Shown: positions 35,029 to 41,744 of the stretch, piece by piece | Layout of the letters: the number at the start of each line of letters is the position of its first letter | Position numbering within the stretch: the first letter of the stretch is position 1 | Assembly (NCBI RefSeq): GCF_000423825.1 | Contig: NZ_AUIS01000019.1 | Coordinates: forward strand, 5,146-46,889 | Direction of reading: 5' to 3' | Origin: Thermithiobacillus tepidarius DSM 3134 | GTDB lineage: Bacteria; Pseudomonadota; Gammaproteobacteria; Acidithiobacillales; Thermithiobacillaceae | DNA length: 41,744 bases | Notes under the pieces: generated by a model | What the model was told of the DNA's origin: nothing | Databases searched by the model: none | Seen by the model: only the letters and a program-made list of their open reading frames with translations | Made by a program: the position numbers and the translations under genes

Positions 35029-35781
35029 ATGCGTCATCTGCTTTTGGCATTCCTGTTGCTGTTCAGCGCCGGCCATGCCCTGGCGGCGGCCGACTACGAA
35101 CGTGAGCAGAAGTGGGCCGGCGAGATCAAGGACGCCATCGTGGTGGGCGATCCCGTGTACCTGGAGCAGAAGAACGGCCACAAATTCCTGACCATCTACA
35201 CCGAAGCGCCCGAGGCCAAGAACGCGGTGGTGCTGGTGCACGGCATGGGCGTGCACCCGGACTGGGGGCTGATCGGCCAGTTGCGCCAGCAGCTCGTGCA
35301 GCAGGGCTACACCACCCTGTCGGTGCAGATGCCGGTGCTGGCGGCGGATGCCAAGCCGGAAGCTTATGCGGCCGTCCTGCCCGAGGCCGACGAGCGCCTG
35401 CAGGCGGCGCTGGATTTCCTGAAGACCAAGGGCTATGCCCGGCCCGCCGTAGTCTCCCACAGCATGGGCACGCGCATGACCGATCACTTCCTCGCCGCCC
35501 ATCCCGACGCACCCGTGCAGGCCTGGGTGGCCATCGGCAACTCCCTGGCCTTCCAGGGCGCCGGCAAGGTTCATTTCCCGATCCTCGACCTCTACGGCCA
35601 GAACGATCTGCCCGCCGTGCTGCAGACGGCCAAGGCGCGGGCGGCGGCCATCCGCCACCATGCCGGCTCCCGGCAGGTGGCGGTACCGCGCGCCGATCAT
35701 TTCTTCACCGGCCAGGATGCGGTCCTGCTCAGGACGGTGACGGAGTTCCTGGACAAATACGGCCGGGCGTCAAAGAGGTAG
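35029..35781 (+). CDS. Exported alpha/beta-hydrolase-like protein (DUF3530-like)
   Basis: The 250-residue protein has a signal peptide (about residues 1-20, ending Ala-Leu-Ala-Ala-Ala) and alpha/beta-hydrolase features: Leu-Val-His-Gly-Met-Gly-Val-His-Pro-Asp-Trp (oxyanion region), Ser-His-Ser-Met-Gly-Thr-Arg (a nucleophile elbow with Ser as centre), and a late Ala-Asp-His-Phe-Phe (possible catalytic His). GGAGGAG precedes the ATG. The 3' end overlaps the convergent thrB end by 12 bases. The substrate is unknown. Confidence 0.8.
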   Translation: MRHLLLAFLLLFSAGHALAAADYEREQKWAGEIKDAIVVGDPVYLEQKNGHKFLTIYTEAPEAKNAVVLVHGMGVHPDWGLIGQLRQQLVQQGYTTLSVQMPVLAADAKPEAYAAVLPEADERLQAALDFLKTKGYARPAVVSHSMGTRMTDHFLAAHPDAPVQAWVAIGNSLAFQGAGKVHFPILDLYGQNDLPAVLQTAKARAAAIRHHAGSRQVAVPRADHFFTGQDAVLLRTVTEFLDKYGRASKR

Positions 35782-36708
35782 CAGGCAGTCGGCGCGCCGC
35801 GCCTCCAGGATGCGGCGATACTCCTCGGGGTCCTTGATCTGGATGAGGTCGCCCGGGCGCGGGAAGTGGAAGTCGTAGAGGCGCGAGAGCCAGAAGCGCA
35901 GGGCGGCGGCGCGCAGGGCGGTGGACCAATGCGAGGCCTCACCGGGCACGAAGGGCCGCTCGGCCTGGTAGGCGTCGCACAGGGCCCGGCTGAGCGCCGG
36001 GTCCAGCTCGCCGTCCGCGCGCGAGCACCAGGCGTTCACGGTGATGGCGAGATCGTAAAGGTAGAGGTCGTCGGCGGCGTAGTAGAAGTCGATAACGCCG
36101 GTGAGGACGTCGCCCTCGAAGAGGGCGTTGTCGCAGAAGAGATCGGCGTGGATGACGCCCTGGGGCAGGTGGCTGGCCCGCTGCCGGCGCTGGTAGGCCA
36201 GCTCGTCGTCCAGCAGCGCCTGTTCGGCTGGGCTGAGCCGGCCCGCCAGGGCGCGGGCAGTCTGCGCCCACCAGTGCGGGCCGGTGGGGTTGGCGCGGCG
36301 CTGCGGGAAGTCGCGCCCGGCCTGATGCAGGCGGCCCAGCAGCCGACCCACGGCGGTTGCCTGCCGATCGCTGGGCTGCTCCACCGAGCTGCCGGAGAGC
36401 TTCTGCACGATGGCCGCCGGCTTGCCGCACAACTGCTGCAGATAGTGGCCCTCGCGGTCAGCGATCGGCTGCGGACAGGGAATGCCGTGCTGCGCCAGAT
36501 GCGCGGTCAGGTCCAGGAAGTAGGGCAGGTCGGCCGCCGGCAGGCGCTCGAAGATGGTGAGGACGAACTCCCCGGCTTCGGTTTCCAGGAAGAAGTTGCT
36601 GTTCTCCACGCCGGCGGAGATGCCGCGCAGGCCCAAGGGGCGGCCGAGGCGGTAGCGCCGCAGGAAATCCTCCAGCGCGCTGGGGCTGACGCAGGTGTAG
36701 ACGGACAT
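35770..36708 (-). CDS. thrB: Homoserine kinase ThrB (choline-kinase-like type)
   Basis: The 312-residue protein matches the ThrB type with an aminoglycoside-phosphotransferase-like fold: Gly-Val-Glu-Asn-Ser-Asn-Phe-Phe-Leu near residues 33-41, Gly-Val-Ile-His-Ala-Asp-Leu-Phe-Cys-Asp-Asn-Ala-Leu-Phe (catalytic loop), and Gly-Val-Ile-Asp-Phe-Tyr-Tyr-Ala (metal site). It phosphorylates homoserine in threonine synthesis. It follows the DUF2782-like gene by 10 bases; thrB next to DUF2782 and close to polA is an order known in gammaproteobacteria. Confidence 0.95.
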   Translation of the reverse strand: MSVYTCVSPSALEDFLRRYRLGRPLGLRGISAGVENSNFFLETEAGEFVLTIFERLPAADLPYFLDLTAHLAQHGIPCPQPIADREGHYLQQLCGKPAAIVQKLSGSSVEQPSDRQATAVGRLLGRLHQAGRDFPQRRANPTGPHWWAQTARALAGRLSPAEQALLDDELAYQRRQRASHLPQGVIHADLFCDNALFEGDVLTGVIDFYYAADDLYLYDLAITVNAWCSRADGELDPALSRALCDAYQAERPFVPGEASHWSTALRAAALRFWLSRLYDFHFPRPGDLIQIKDPEEYRRILEARRADCLLPL

Positions 36709-36718
36709 AAAAGCGAGA

Positions 36719-37015
36719 TCAGAATTCGAAGATCACCCAGCGCGGTATGACGAAGTTTTCATCCAGGGTGCTGCGGCGGGTTTCGAAGCGGCCGTCGCCG
36801 TCGGTGTCCAGCAGGTAATAGGGCGGTAGCGGCTTGGGCGGCGTCACCTTGACCATATACAGGCGGCCGCGGATGCGGTACTCCTCGACCTCGCTGCCCG
36901 GCGGCGGGGCAATGGTCACCTCGGGCTCCAGGCTCTTGCCGGGGGCCAGGTCCTGCGCGGCGGCGGGGCCGGCCAGCATGGCGCCCAGCAGGAGGAAGAT
37001 AGGCAGAAAACGCAT
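36719..37015 (-). CDS. Small exported DUF2782-like protein
   Basis: The 98-residue protein has a signal peptide (Met-Arg-Phe-Leu-Pro-Ile-Phe ... ending Ala-Ala-Ala-Gln near residue 21) and a short domain with Tyr-Arg-Ile-Arg-Gly-Arg-Leu-Tyr-Met-Val-Lys-Val and Tyr-Tyr-Leu-Leu-Asp-Thr-Asp-Gly-Asp-Gly, which may bind a metal ion. An upstream ATG at 37042 is possible, but GAGG precedes the one used here. Conserved position next to thrB supports the family call. Function is unknown. Confidence 0.82.
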   Translation of the reverse strand: MRFLPIFLLLGAMLAGPAAAQDLAPGKSLEPEVTIAPPPGSEVEEYRIRGRLYMVKVTPPKPLPPYYLLDTDGDGRFETRRSTLDENFVIPRWVIFEF

Positions 37016-37073
37016 GTCGATGAGCCTCGAAAACGGTTTCATTTCATCATAGCACGATTGCCGCGCCCCGGAA

Positions 37074-37796
37074 CTACAGGTTGATCAGGGCCTCGATCTC
37101 CGCCGCCGATGGCTCGAAGCCGCGGTATTCGTAATGCTGGAAGATGGCCTTGACGACGTCCTCCGGCTCGTCCAGCACGGTGAACAGATCCAGGTCCTCG
37201 GGACTGATCATGCCCTCCCGGATCAGCGTGTCCTGGAACCAGGCCACCAGACCCGCCCAGAACTCGCTGCCCACCAGGATGATGGGCATGCGCCGGCTCT
37301 TGCCGGTCTGCACCAGGGTCAGCGCTTCGATCACCTCGTCCAGGGTGCCGAAGCCGCCGGGCATGACCACGTAGGCCGCGGCATACTTGACGAACATCAC
37401 CTTGCGGGCGAAGAAGTGGCGGAAGTGCAGGGAAATGTCCTGATAGGAGTTGTCCTGCTGCTCGTGCGGCAGCTGGATGTTGAGACCCACGCTGTAGCCC
37501 GAGCCCGAGAAGGCGCCCTTGTTGGCCGCTTCCATCAGGCCGGGGCCGCCGCCGCTGACCACGGAGAAGCCGGAATCGGCCAGCAGCTTGGCGATGCGCT
37601 CGGTTTTCTCGTAGTAGACGTGCCCGGGCGGAATGCGCGCCGAGCCGAAGATGCTGACGCTCGGTTCGATCGGCGCGAGCTTCTCGTAGCCGTTCACGAA
37701 CTCGGTCATGATCTGCAGCACCTTCCAGGGCTCGCGGGTGAGCACTTCCTCGTACTTCAGGCCGGACAGCGCATTGGAAAAAACGCCTGGACGCAT
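37074..37796 (-). CDS. LOG-family (TIGR00730-like) nucleotide-processing protein
   Basis: The 240-residue protein has the lysine-decarboxylase-like/LOG fold: Ser-Ile-Phe-Gly-Ser-Ala-Arg, Ser-Gly-Gly-Gly-Pro-Gly-Leu-Met-Glu-Ala-Ala-Asn, and Met-Pro-Gly-Gly-Phe-Gly-Thr-Leu-Asp-Glu. Family members cleave nucleoside monophosphates at the base-ribose bond, as in cytokinin activation, or act as nucleotide nucleosidases. The ATG at 37794-37796 has GAGG 6 bases before it. The gene diverges from polA across 79 bases that hold AT-rich boxes and a 14-bp palindrome. The frame open to 37982 overlaps polA and is not used. Confidence 0.92.
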   Translation of the reverse strand: MRPGVFSNALSGLKYEEVLTREPWKVLQIMTEFVNGYEKLAPIEPSVSIFGSARIPPGHVYYEKTERIAKLLADSGFSVVSGGGPGLMEAANKGAFSGSGYSVGLNIQLPHEQQDNSYQDISLHFRHFFARKVMFVKYAAAYVVMPGGFGTLDEVIEALTLVQTGKSRRMPIILVGSEFWAGLVAWFQDTLIREGMISPEDLDLFTVLDEPEDVVKAIFQHYEYRGFEPSAAEIEALINL

Positions 37797-37848
37797 GAAT
37801 GACCTCTCTGCCCCAGCTATTGGGAATGGTGTTTTCCCGCTATTATGG

Positions 37849-37862
37849 CGGAAAATTTTCCG
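37849..37862. other. Perfect 14-bp palindrome upstream of polA
   Basis: CGGAAAATTTTCCG is self-complementary and lies 13 bases before the polA ATG, within the divergent polA/LOG promoter region. TATTAT at 37841-37846 could be the -10 box for polA. The palindrome could be an operator for either gene, or chance in an AT-rich spot. Confidence 0.45.
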
Positions 37863-37875
37863 GAACCCTAGTCTG

Positions 37876-40599
37876 ATGAAAGAAACGCCCATCGTCCTGA
37901 TCGACGCCTCCAGCTTTCTGTACCGCGCCTTCCACGCCATGCCCGACCTGCGCAACCGCGTGGACCTGCCCACGGGGGCCATCTACGGCGTGGTCAACAT
38001 GCTGCGCAAGCTGCTGCGCGAGCGCGATCCGCGCTTCGTGGCGGCGGTGTTCGACGCCCCCGGCCCCACCTTTCGCCACGAGCGCTTCAGCGACTACAAG
38101 GCCCAGCGCCCGGCCATGCCGGACGACCTGACCCGGCAGATCCCCTACATCCATCAGATCATCCAGATGTCCGGCATTCCGCTGCTGCAGATCAGCGGCG
38201 TGGAGGCGGACGACGTGATCGGCACCCTGGCGCGGCGCTTCGCCGACCAGGGTCGCGACGTGCTCATCATCACCGGCGACAAGGACATGGCGCAGCTGGT
38301 GGACGGCCGCATCCAGCTCCTGGACACCATGAGCGAACGCTACAGCGACGCCGACGCCATCGAGGAACGCTTCGGCGTGCCGCCGTCGCTGATCGTCGAC
38401 TGGCTCACCCTGGTGGGCGACGCGGTGGACAACATCCCCGGCGTGCCCGGCGTCGGGCCCAAGACCGCCAGCAAGTGGCTGCAGCAGTACGGCAGCCTGG
38501 ACGCGCTGGTGGCTCACGCCGATGAGATCAAGGGCAAGGCCGGGGACAATTTGCGCGCTTGCCTGGCGCAGTTGCCCCTGTGCCGCGAGCTGGCCACCAT
38601 TCACACCACGCTGGAACTGCCGCTTGGCCTGGAGGACCTGCAGCGCCGCGCGCCCGAGCAGGAAGGCCTGCGCGAACTCTTCCGGCAGCTGGACTTCCAA
38701 TCCTGGCTGCGCGAACTGGAGCAGGGGCAGCCCGCGGCCGTGCCGGTGCGCCCGGCCGATGCCGAGCCCATCGATCGCGAGCGCTACCGCGGCATCTTCA
38801 CGGAACAGGAGCTGGACCAGCTGCTGGCCGCCTTGGAACAGGCGCCCTGGGCCGCCGTGGATACCGAGACCACCAGCCTCGACCCCAACAACGCCGCTTT
38901 GGTGGGGCTGTCCTTCGCCTGGAAGACGCCGGGCGCGCCCTGCCCGGAGGCGGTCTACATTCCAGTGGGCCATGACTATCTGGGCGCACCGCCGCAGCTG
39001 CCGCTCACCCGGGTGCTCGATACCCTGCGGCCCTACCTGGAGAGCCCCGAGCGGCCCAAGATTGGCCAGAACCTCAAGTACGACCTGCGCGTCCTCGCCC
39101 GCCATGGCATCCGCCTGGGCGGCATCGCGCGCGACACCATGCTGGAGAGCTACGTCCTGCAGAGCACCGCTCACAGCCACGACATGGACACCCTGGCGGA
39201 GCAGGTGCTGGGCCATCGCACCATCACCTTTGCCGAGGTGGCGGGCAAGGGCAAGCAGCAGATCAGCTTTGCTCAGGTGCCGGTGGAGCAGGCCGTCGCC
39301 TACGCCGCCGAGGACGCGGACGTCACTTGGCGCCTGGACGAGTGCCTGTGGCCGCAATTGGAGGCCGAGCCGCGCCTGAAGGCGCTGTTCCGGCTGGTCG
39401 AGATGCCCCTGGTGCCGGTATTGGCCCGCATGGAGAGCACCGGCGTGCGCATCGACCCGGAGCCTCTGCGCATCCTGAGCGAGGAGCTGGCCGCCGCCAT
39501 GCAGACGGTCGAGGCCCAGGCGCACGCCCAGGCCGGGCAGCCCTTCAACCTGAACTCGCCCAAGCAGATCCAGGAAATCCTCTTCGACAAGCTCAAGCTG
39601 CCGGTGCAGAAGAAGACGCCAGGCGGCGCGCCGTCCACCAGCGAGGAGGTGCTGTCCCAGCTGGCCGAAAGCTTCGACCTGCCACGCCTGATCCTGGATT
39701 ACCGCAGCCTGGCCAAGCTCAAGAGCACCTATGCCGACGCCCTGCCGCGCATGATCGATCCCGCCACCGGCCGCGTGCACACCAGCTTCCATCAGGCGGT
39801 GACCTCCACCGGCCGGCTGTCCTCCTCCGATCCCAACCTGCAGAACATCCCGGCGCGCACCGGCCAGGGCCGCCGCATCCGCCAGGCTTTCGTGGCGGCG
39901 CCGGGCTGCCTGCTGGTGAGCGCCGATTATTCGCAGATCGAGCTGCGCATCATGGCCCATCTGTCCGGCGACGCGCGCCTGCTGGCCGCCTTCGCCCACG
40001 GCGAGGACATCCACACCGCCACCGCCGCCGAGATCTTCGGCGTGCCCCCCGCCGCCGTGGATCCGGAGCAGCGCCGCCGCGCCAAGACCATCAACTTCGG
40101 CCTCATCTACGGCATGAGCCCTTTCGGCCTGGCGCAGGCTCTCAAGATCGAGCGCAACGAGGCGCAGCGCTACGTGGACCGCTATTTCGAGCGCTACCCG
40201 GGCGTGCGCCGCTACATGGACGAGATGCGCGCCATGGCGCGCGCGCAGGGCTATGTGGAGACCTTCTTCGGCCGCCGCCTCTACGTGCCGGAGATCAATT
40301 CCAGCAACGCCAACCGCCGCGCCTACGCCGAGCGTACCGCCATCAACGCTCCCATGCAGGGCACGGCGGCGGACCTGATCAAGCTGGCCATGATCGCCGT
40401 GGATGCCTGGCTGCAGGAGGACCCGGGCCGCGGCCACATGATCCTGCAGGTGCACGATGAGCTGGTGCTGGAAGTGCCGGAAGCGCGGGTGGACGAGGTC
40501 AAGGCGGCATTGGTCAAGCGCATGACCGGCGTGGCCGAGCTGGCGGTGCCGCTGGAGGTGTCGGTGGGGGTGGGGTGCAACTGGGATGAGGCGCACTGA
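37876..40599 (+). CDS. polA: DNA polymerase I
   Basis: The 907-residue protein has all three PolA domains. The N-terminal 5' nuclease has Glu-Ala-Asp-Asp-Val-Ile-Gly and Gly-Asp-Lys-Asp-Met. The 3'-5' proofreading domain is intact (Asp329-Thr-Glu331-Thr; Lys-Tyr-Asp; Tyr-Ala-Ala-Glu-Asp-Ala-Asp). The polymerase has motif A Asp684-Tyr-Ser-Gln-Ile-Glu, motif B Arg-Arg-Ala-Lys-Thr-Ile-Asn-Phe-Gly-Leu-Ile-Tyr-Gly, and motif C His-Asp861-Glu. It fills gaps in repair and removes Okazaki primers. The start at 37876 fits the family; the open frame upstream runs into the LOG gene. A 6-bp hairpin at 40628-40643 follows the stop. Confidence 0.97.
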   Translation: MKETPIVLIDASSFLYRAFHAMPDLRNRVDLPTGAIYGVVNMLRKLLRERDPRFVAAVFDAPGPTFRHERFSDYKAQRPAMPDDLTRQIPYIHQIIQMSGIPLLQISGVEADDVIGTLARRFADQGRDVLIITGDKDMAQLVDGRIQLLDTMSERYSDADAIEERFGVPPSLIVDWLTLVGDAVDNIPGVPGVGPKTASKWLQQYGSLDALVAHADEIKGKAGDNLRACLAQLPLCRELATIHTTLELPLGLEDLQRRAPEQEGLRELFRQLDFQSWLRELEQGQPAAVPVRPADAEPIDRERYRGIFTEQELDQLLAALEQAPWAAVDTETTSLDPNNAALVGLSFAWKTPGAPCPEAVYIPVGHDYLGAPPQLPLTRVLDTLRPYLESPERPKIGQNLKYDLRVLARHGIRLGGIARDTMLESYVLQSTAHSHDMDTLAEQVLGHRTITFAEVAGKGKQQISFAQVPVEQAVAYAAEDADVTWRLDECLWPQLEAEPRLKALFRLVEMPLVPVLARMESTGVRIDPEPLRILSEELAAAMQTVEAQAHAQAGQPFNLNSPKQIQEILFDKLKLPVQKKTPGGAPSTSEEVLSQLAESFDLPRLILDYRSLAKLKSTYADALPRMIDPATGRVHTSFHQAVTSTGRLSSSDPNLQNIPARTGQGRRIRQAFVAAPGCLLVSADYSQIELRIMAHLSGDARLLAAFAHGEDIHTATAAEIFGVPPAAVDPEQRRRAKTINFGLIYGMSPFGLAQALKIERNEAQRYVDRYFERYPGVRRYMDEMRAMARAQGYVETFFGRRLYVPEINSSNANRRAYAERTAINAPMQGTAADLIKLAMIAVDAWLQEDPGRGHMILQVHDELVLEVPEARVDEVKAALVKRMTGVAELAVPLEVSVGVGCNWDEAH

Positions 40600-40684
40600 T
40601 CCATGGTGCCGTGGCGTGCGGCGCAGGCGCGGCTTCCGCCGCGAAGTGGGCCGGACAGTCGCAGGCTGGTCCCGCGCTTGCAGA

Positions 40685-40705
40685 AGCGAGCAGGCTCGCT
40701 CCTGC
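40685..40705. repeat. Single REP-type unit
   Basis: AGCGAGCAGGCTCGCTCCTG (then C) is a variant of the 24-base unit without an opposite partner nearby. It folds into a short GCGAGC-GCTCGC hairpin. Confidence 0.75.
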
Positions 40706-40911
40706 GGCAACCTGCTTGCGCGCGCACCGTGCCGGGTGCGTGGCCGCGTCCCGCTCGCCCTGGCCTTTGACTCGGCACGCCGCTCACAGGTGGGGTAGGT
40801 TGGGCTGAACTGGTGCTAAAGCGGAGGCCCCTCCGTTGTCCCGCCCTGCGGGCCGCTTGCGCAGCTCGCTACGCTCAAACAGGCGTTCGCTCGTTGCTGC
40901 CGCCCCTGGCG

Positions 40912-40980
40912 GCAGCAACGAGCTGGCTCGCGATCCATTGTGCCGATGGGGAGGCAATCGCGAGCGAGTTCGCCCCTGCA
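40912..40980. repeat. Degenerate REP inverted pair
   Basis: A unit at 40912-40934 ends in GCTCGCGAT and faces an opposite unit at 40957-40980 that begins ATCGCGAGCGAG. Both have more substitutions than the copies at 5005 or 23818, suggesting an older pair. Confidence 0.7.
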
Positions 40981-41060
40981 TCTCCCGCCGGTCCTGTGCG
41001 GCTCAGCGGGACAATGGGGGTGGAAAAACCAAACCCCTGACCCCGCTGTTGCCACCGGCT

Positions 41061-41083
41061 GCAGGAGCGAGCTCGCTCGCGAT
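41061..41083. repeat. Single REP-type unit
   Basis: GCAGGAGCGAGCTCGCTCGC (then GAT) matches the unit family with an internal GCGAGC-GCTCGC palindrome. No close opposite partner is seen. Confidence 0.8.
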
Positions 41084-41273
41084 AAAGGTCGCGGCCGGCC
41101 ACCCTGGGATCGCCGGCCAGCCCGCCCCTGCCTTCCCGTGAACCATCGCGGCCGGTTCGCCGTCGGGTGATCGATGGGCACCGCGTCTGGCTAGCCCCGG
41201 ACACCCTCTCCCGTGGTGAGCGGGCAGGATGAGGGGGCGGCACGGCCGCCTGGGACCATGCGGCTGGCCCGCC

Positions 41274-41296
41274 GCAGGAGCGGGCAGGCTCGCGGT
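41274..41296. repeat. Single REP-type unit near the IS element
   Basis: GCAGGAGCGGGCAGGCTCGC (then GGT) is another variant, about 105 bases from the IS5-type element end. It has the same orientation as the unit at 41061. Confidence 0.75.
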
Positions 41297-41400
41297 TGCC
41301 GGTCAACAAGCCGGTCGCGGCCGGTCCCTTTCTGCGTGCGCTGAAGCCCCGCATCCCAGCCCATGTGCGCGATGCACCCGCCCACAGATGCTATTATCCC

Positions 41401-41744
41401 TAGGGTCTGTTCTCAATCAAGCCAACCAGACGATGGAACAAGCCAGATGGACGAACGACAGGAAGGAGTGGGCGAGCTTGTCGTAACGCGTGGCGATGCG
41501 TCTGAATTGCTTGATGCGAGCGAAGAAACGCTCGATCAGATTGCGGCTCTTGTAGATATGCCGGTCGAACGAGCGGGGGTTGAGTCGGTTGGAACGCGGC
41601 GGGATTACCGCCTGACCGCCCTGCGTCGTAATTGTTTCGACGAAGGCATCCGAATCGTAGCCCTTGTCGGCCACGATGAATTCGGCCGGCTGATCCTGGA
41701 TCAGTGCTGCGGCCTGTTCGATGTCGGCGACCTGACCTGCCGAG
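41401..41744 (-). mobile_element. IS5-family insertion sequence, partial (one end in window)
   Basis: The element runs off the right edge. Its visible end is near 41401-41420, where GGGTCTGTTCTCAATC (41404-41419) resembles the terminal inverted repeat of IS5/IS427-type elements. The transposase stop lies 13 bases inside. The target duplication cannot be checked because the other end is outside the window. Confidence 0.8.
41417..41744 (-). CDS. IS5-family transposase, C-terminal part (cut by window edge)
   Basis: The reading frame is open from the window edge to the stop at 41417. It encodes about 108 residues with Ala-Asp-Lys-Gly-Tyr-Asp, Ile-Pro-Pro-Arg-Ser-Asn-Arg, and Arg-Asn-Leu-Ile-Glu-Arg-Phe-Phe-Ala-Arg-Ile-Lys. 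These are the second Asp and the Glu regions of the DDE domain of IS5-type transposases. A GTG at 41672-41674 could be mistaken for a start, but upstream codons also fit (Ala-Asp-Ile-Glu-Gln-Ala-Ala). No internal stop is seen in the visible part. Confidence 0.88.
   Translation of the reverse strand, partial: SAGQVADIEQAAALIQDQPAEFIVADKGYDSDAFVETITTQGGQAVIPPRSNRLNPRSFDRHIYKSRNLIERFFARIKQFRRIATRYDKLAHSFLSFVHLACSIVWLA

Larger units (their letters stand above)
40600..41400. other. Gene-free region rich in REP-type elements
   Basis: No open frame here has a family match, a ribosome-binding site or plausible composition; the short frames are readings of the repeats. A 6-bp hairpin CGCGGC-TTCC-GCCGCG (40628-40643) may be a weak end signal for polA. 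A GTAGGTTGGGC half-element lies at 40792-40802. The REP units are listed separately. Confidence 0.7.

Noticed and set aside
40600-41400. Short open frames of 60-160 codons after polA
   Set aside because: They read through REP units on both strands, lack ribosome-binding sites and domains, and overlap each other.

Overview
The window is one continuous stretch of a high-G+C bacterial chromosome, densely coding on both strands and most likely from a gammaproteobacterium. The evidence is the gene neighbourhood thrB - DUF2782 - LOG protein - polA near the right end, full-length UvrD and PolA, CbpA/CbpM, PsiE, and Pseudomonas-like REP palindromes between genes. Sulfur and redox genes (TusA, a TauE/SafE permease, an exported DsrE-like protein, SHP/DHC cytochromes) suggest a respiring, possibly sulfur-metabolising organism. 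I cannot name the genus.

Layout, left to right. 1-2.0 kb: a heptamer tandem repeat and a tight cbpA-cbpM-psiE operon (minus). 2.0-7.7 kb: rhomboid protease, uvrD, then a GCS2-type ligase paired with an M14 aspartoacylase-like hydrolase (plus). 7.8-11.6 kb (minus): cytochrome b561, SHP-type cytochrome and diheme cytochrome DHC, followed by an OmpR-type regulator and its histidine kinase; a PmrA-box-like direct repeat lies upstream of the cytochrome b gene. 11.7-12.7 kb: a Sel1-repeat protein. 12.9-18.1 kb (plus): an old-yellow-enzyme family reductase, two subunits of an exported molybdenum hydroxylase (IorA/IorB type), XdhC and a MocA-like cytidylyltransferase. 18.2-23.6 kb: an exported metallo-hydrolase, an exported DsrE-like protein, a PAS-GGDEF-EAL protein, and a cupin / methyltransferase / HbpS-like cluster. 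24-27.6 kb (plus): a small membrane protein with a two-RCK ion channel, then an exonuclease-Cho (UvrC-like) fusion.

27.6-33 kb (minus): a ccdA-ccdB toxin-antitoxin pair sits at the head of a tightly coupled operon with a 5-oxoprolinase/hydantoinase and a glycerate kinase. A palindrome is centred on the putative -10 box of ccdA, and the CcdB C-terminus departs from the toxic Trp-Gly-Ile end. 33-35 kb: tusA and a TetR regulator (minus) diverge from a TauE/SafE permease (plus); a near-consensus promoter and an imperfect operator-like palindrome precede tusA. 35-40.6 kb: a DUF3530-like hydrolase, thrB, a DUF2782-like protein, a LOG protein and polA. 40.6-41.4 kb has no credible gene but is full of REP-type palindromes. 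An IS5-type transposase runs off the right edge.

The most interesting items are the ccdAB-headed metabolic operon with a possibly detoxified CcdB, the SHP/DHC/cytochrome b locus with its two-component system and candidate box, and the TetR-TusA-TauE sulfur switch. No wholly unknown multi-gene system is visible. Functions are assigned by recognising families by eye, without database searches.
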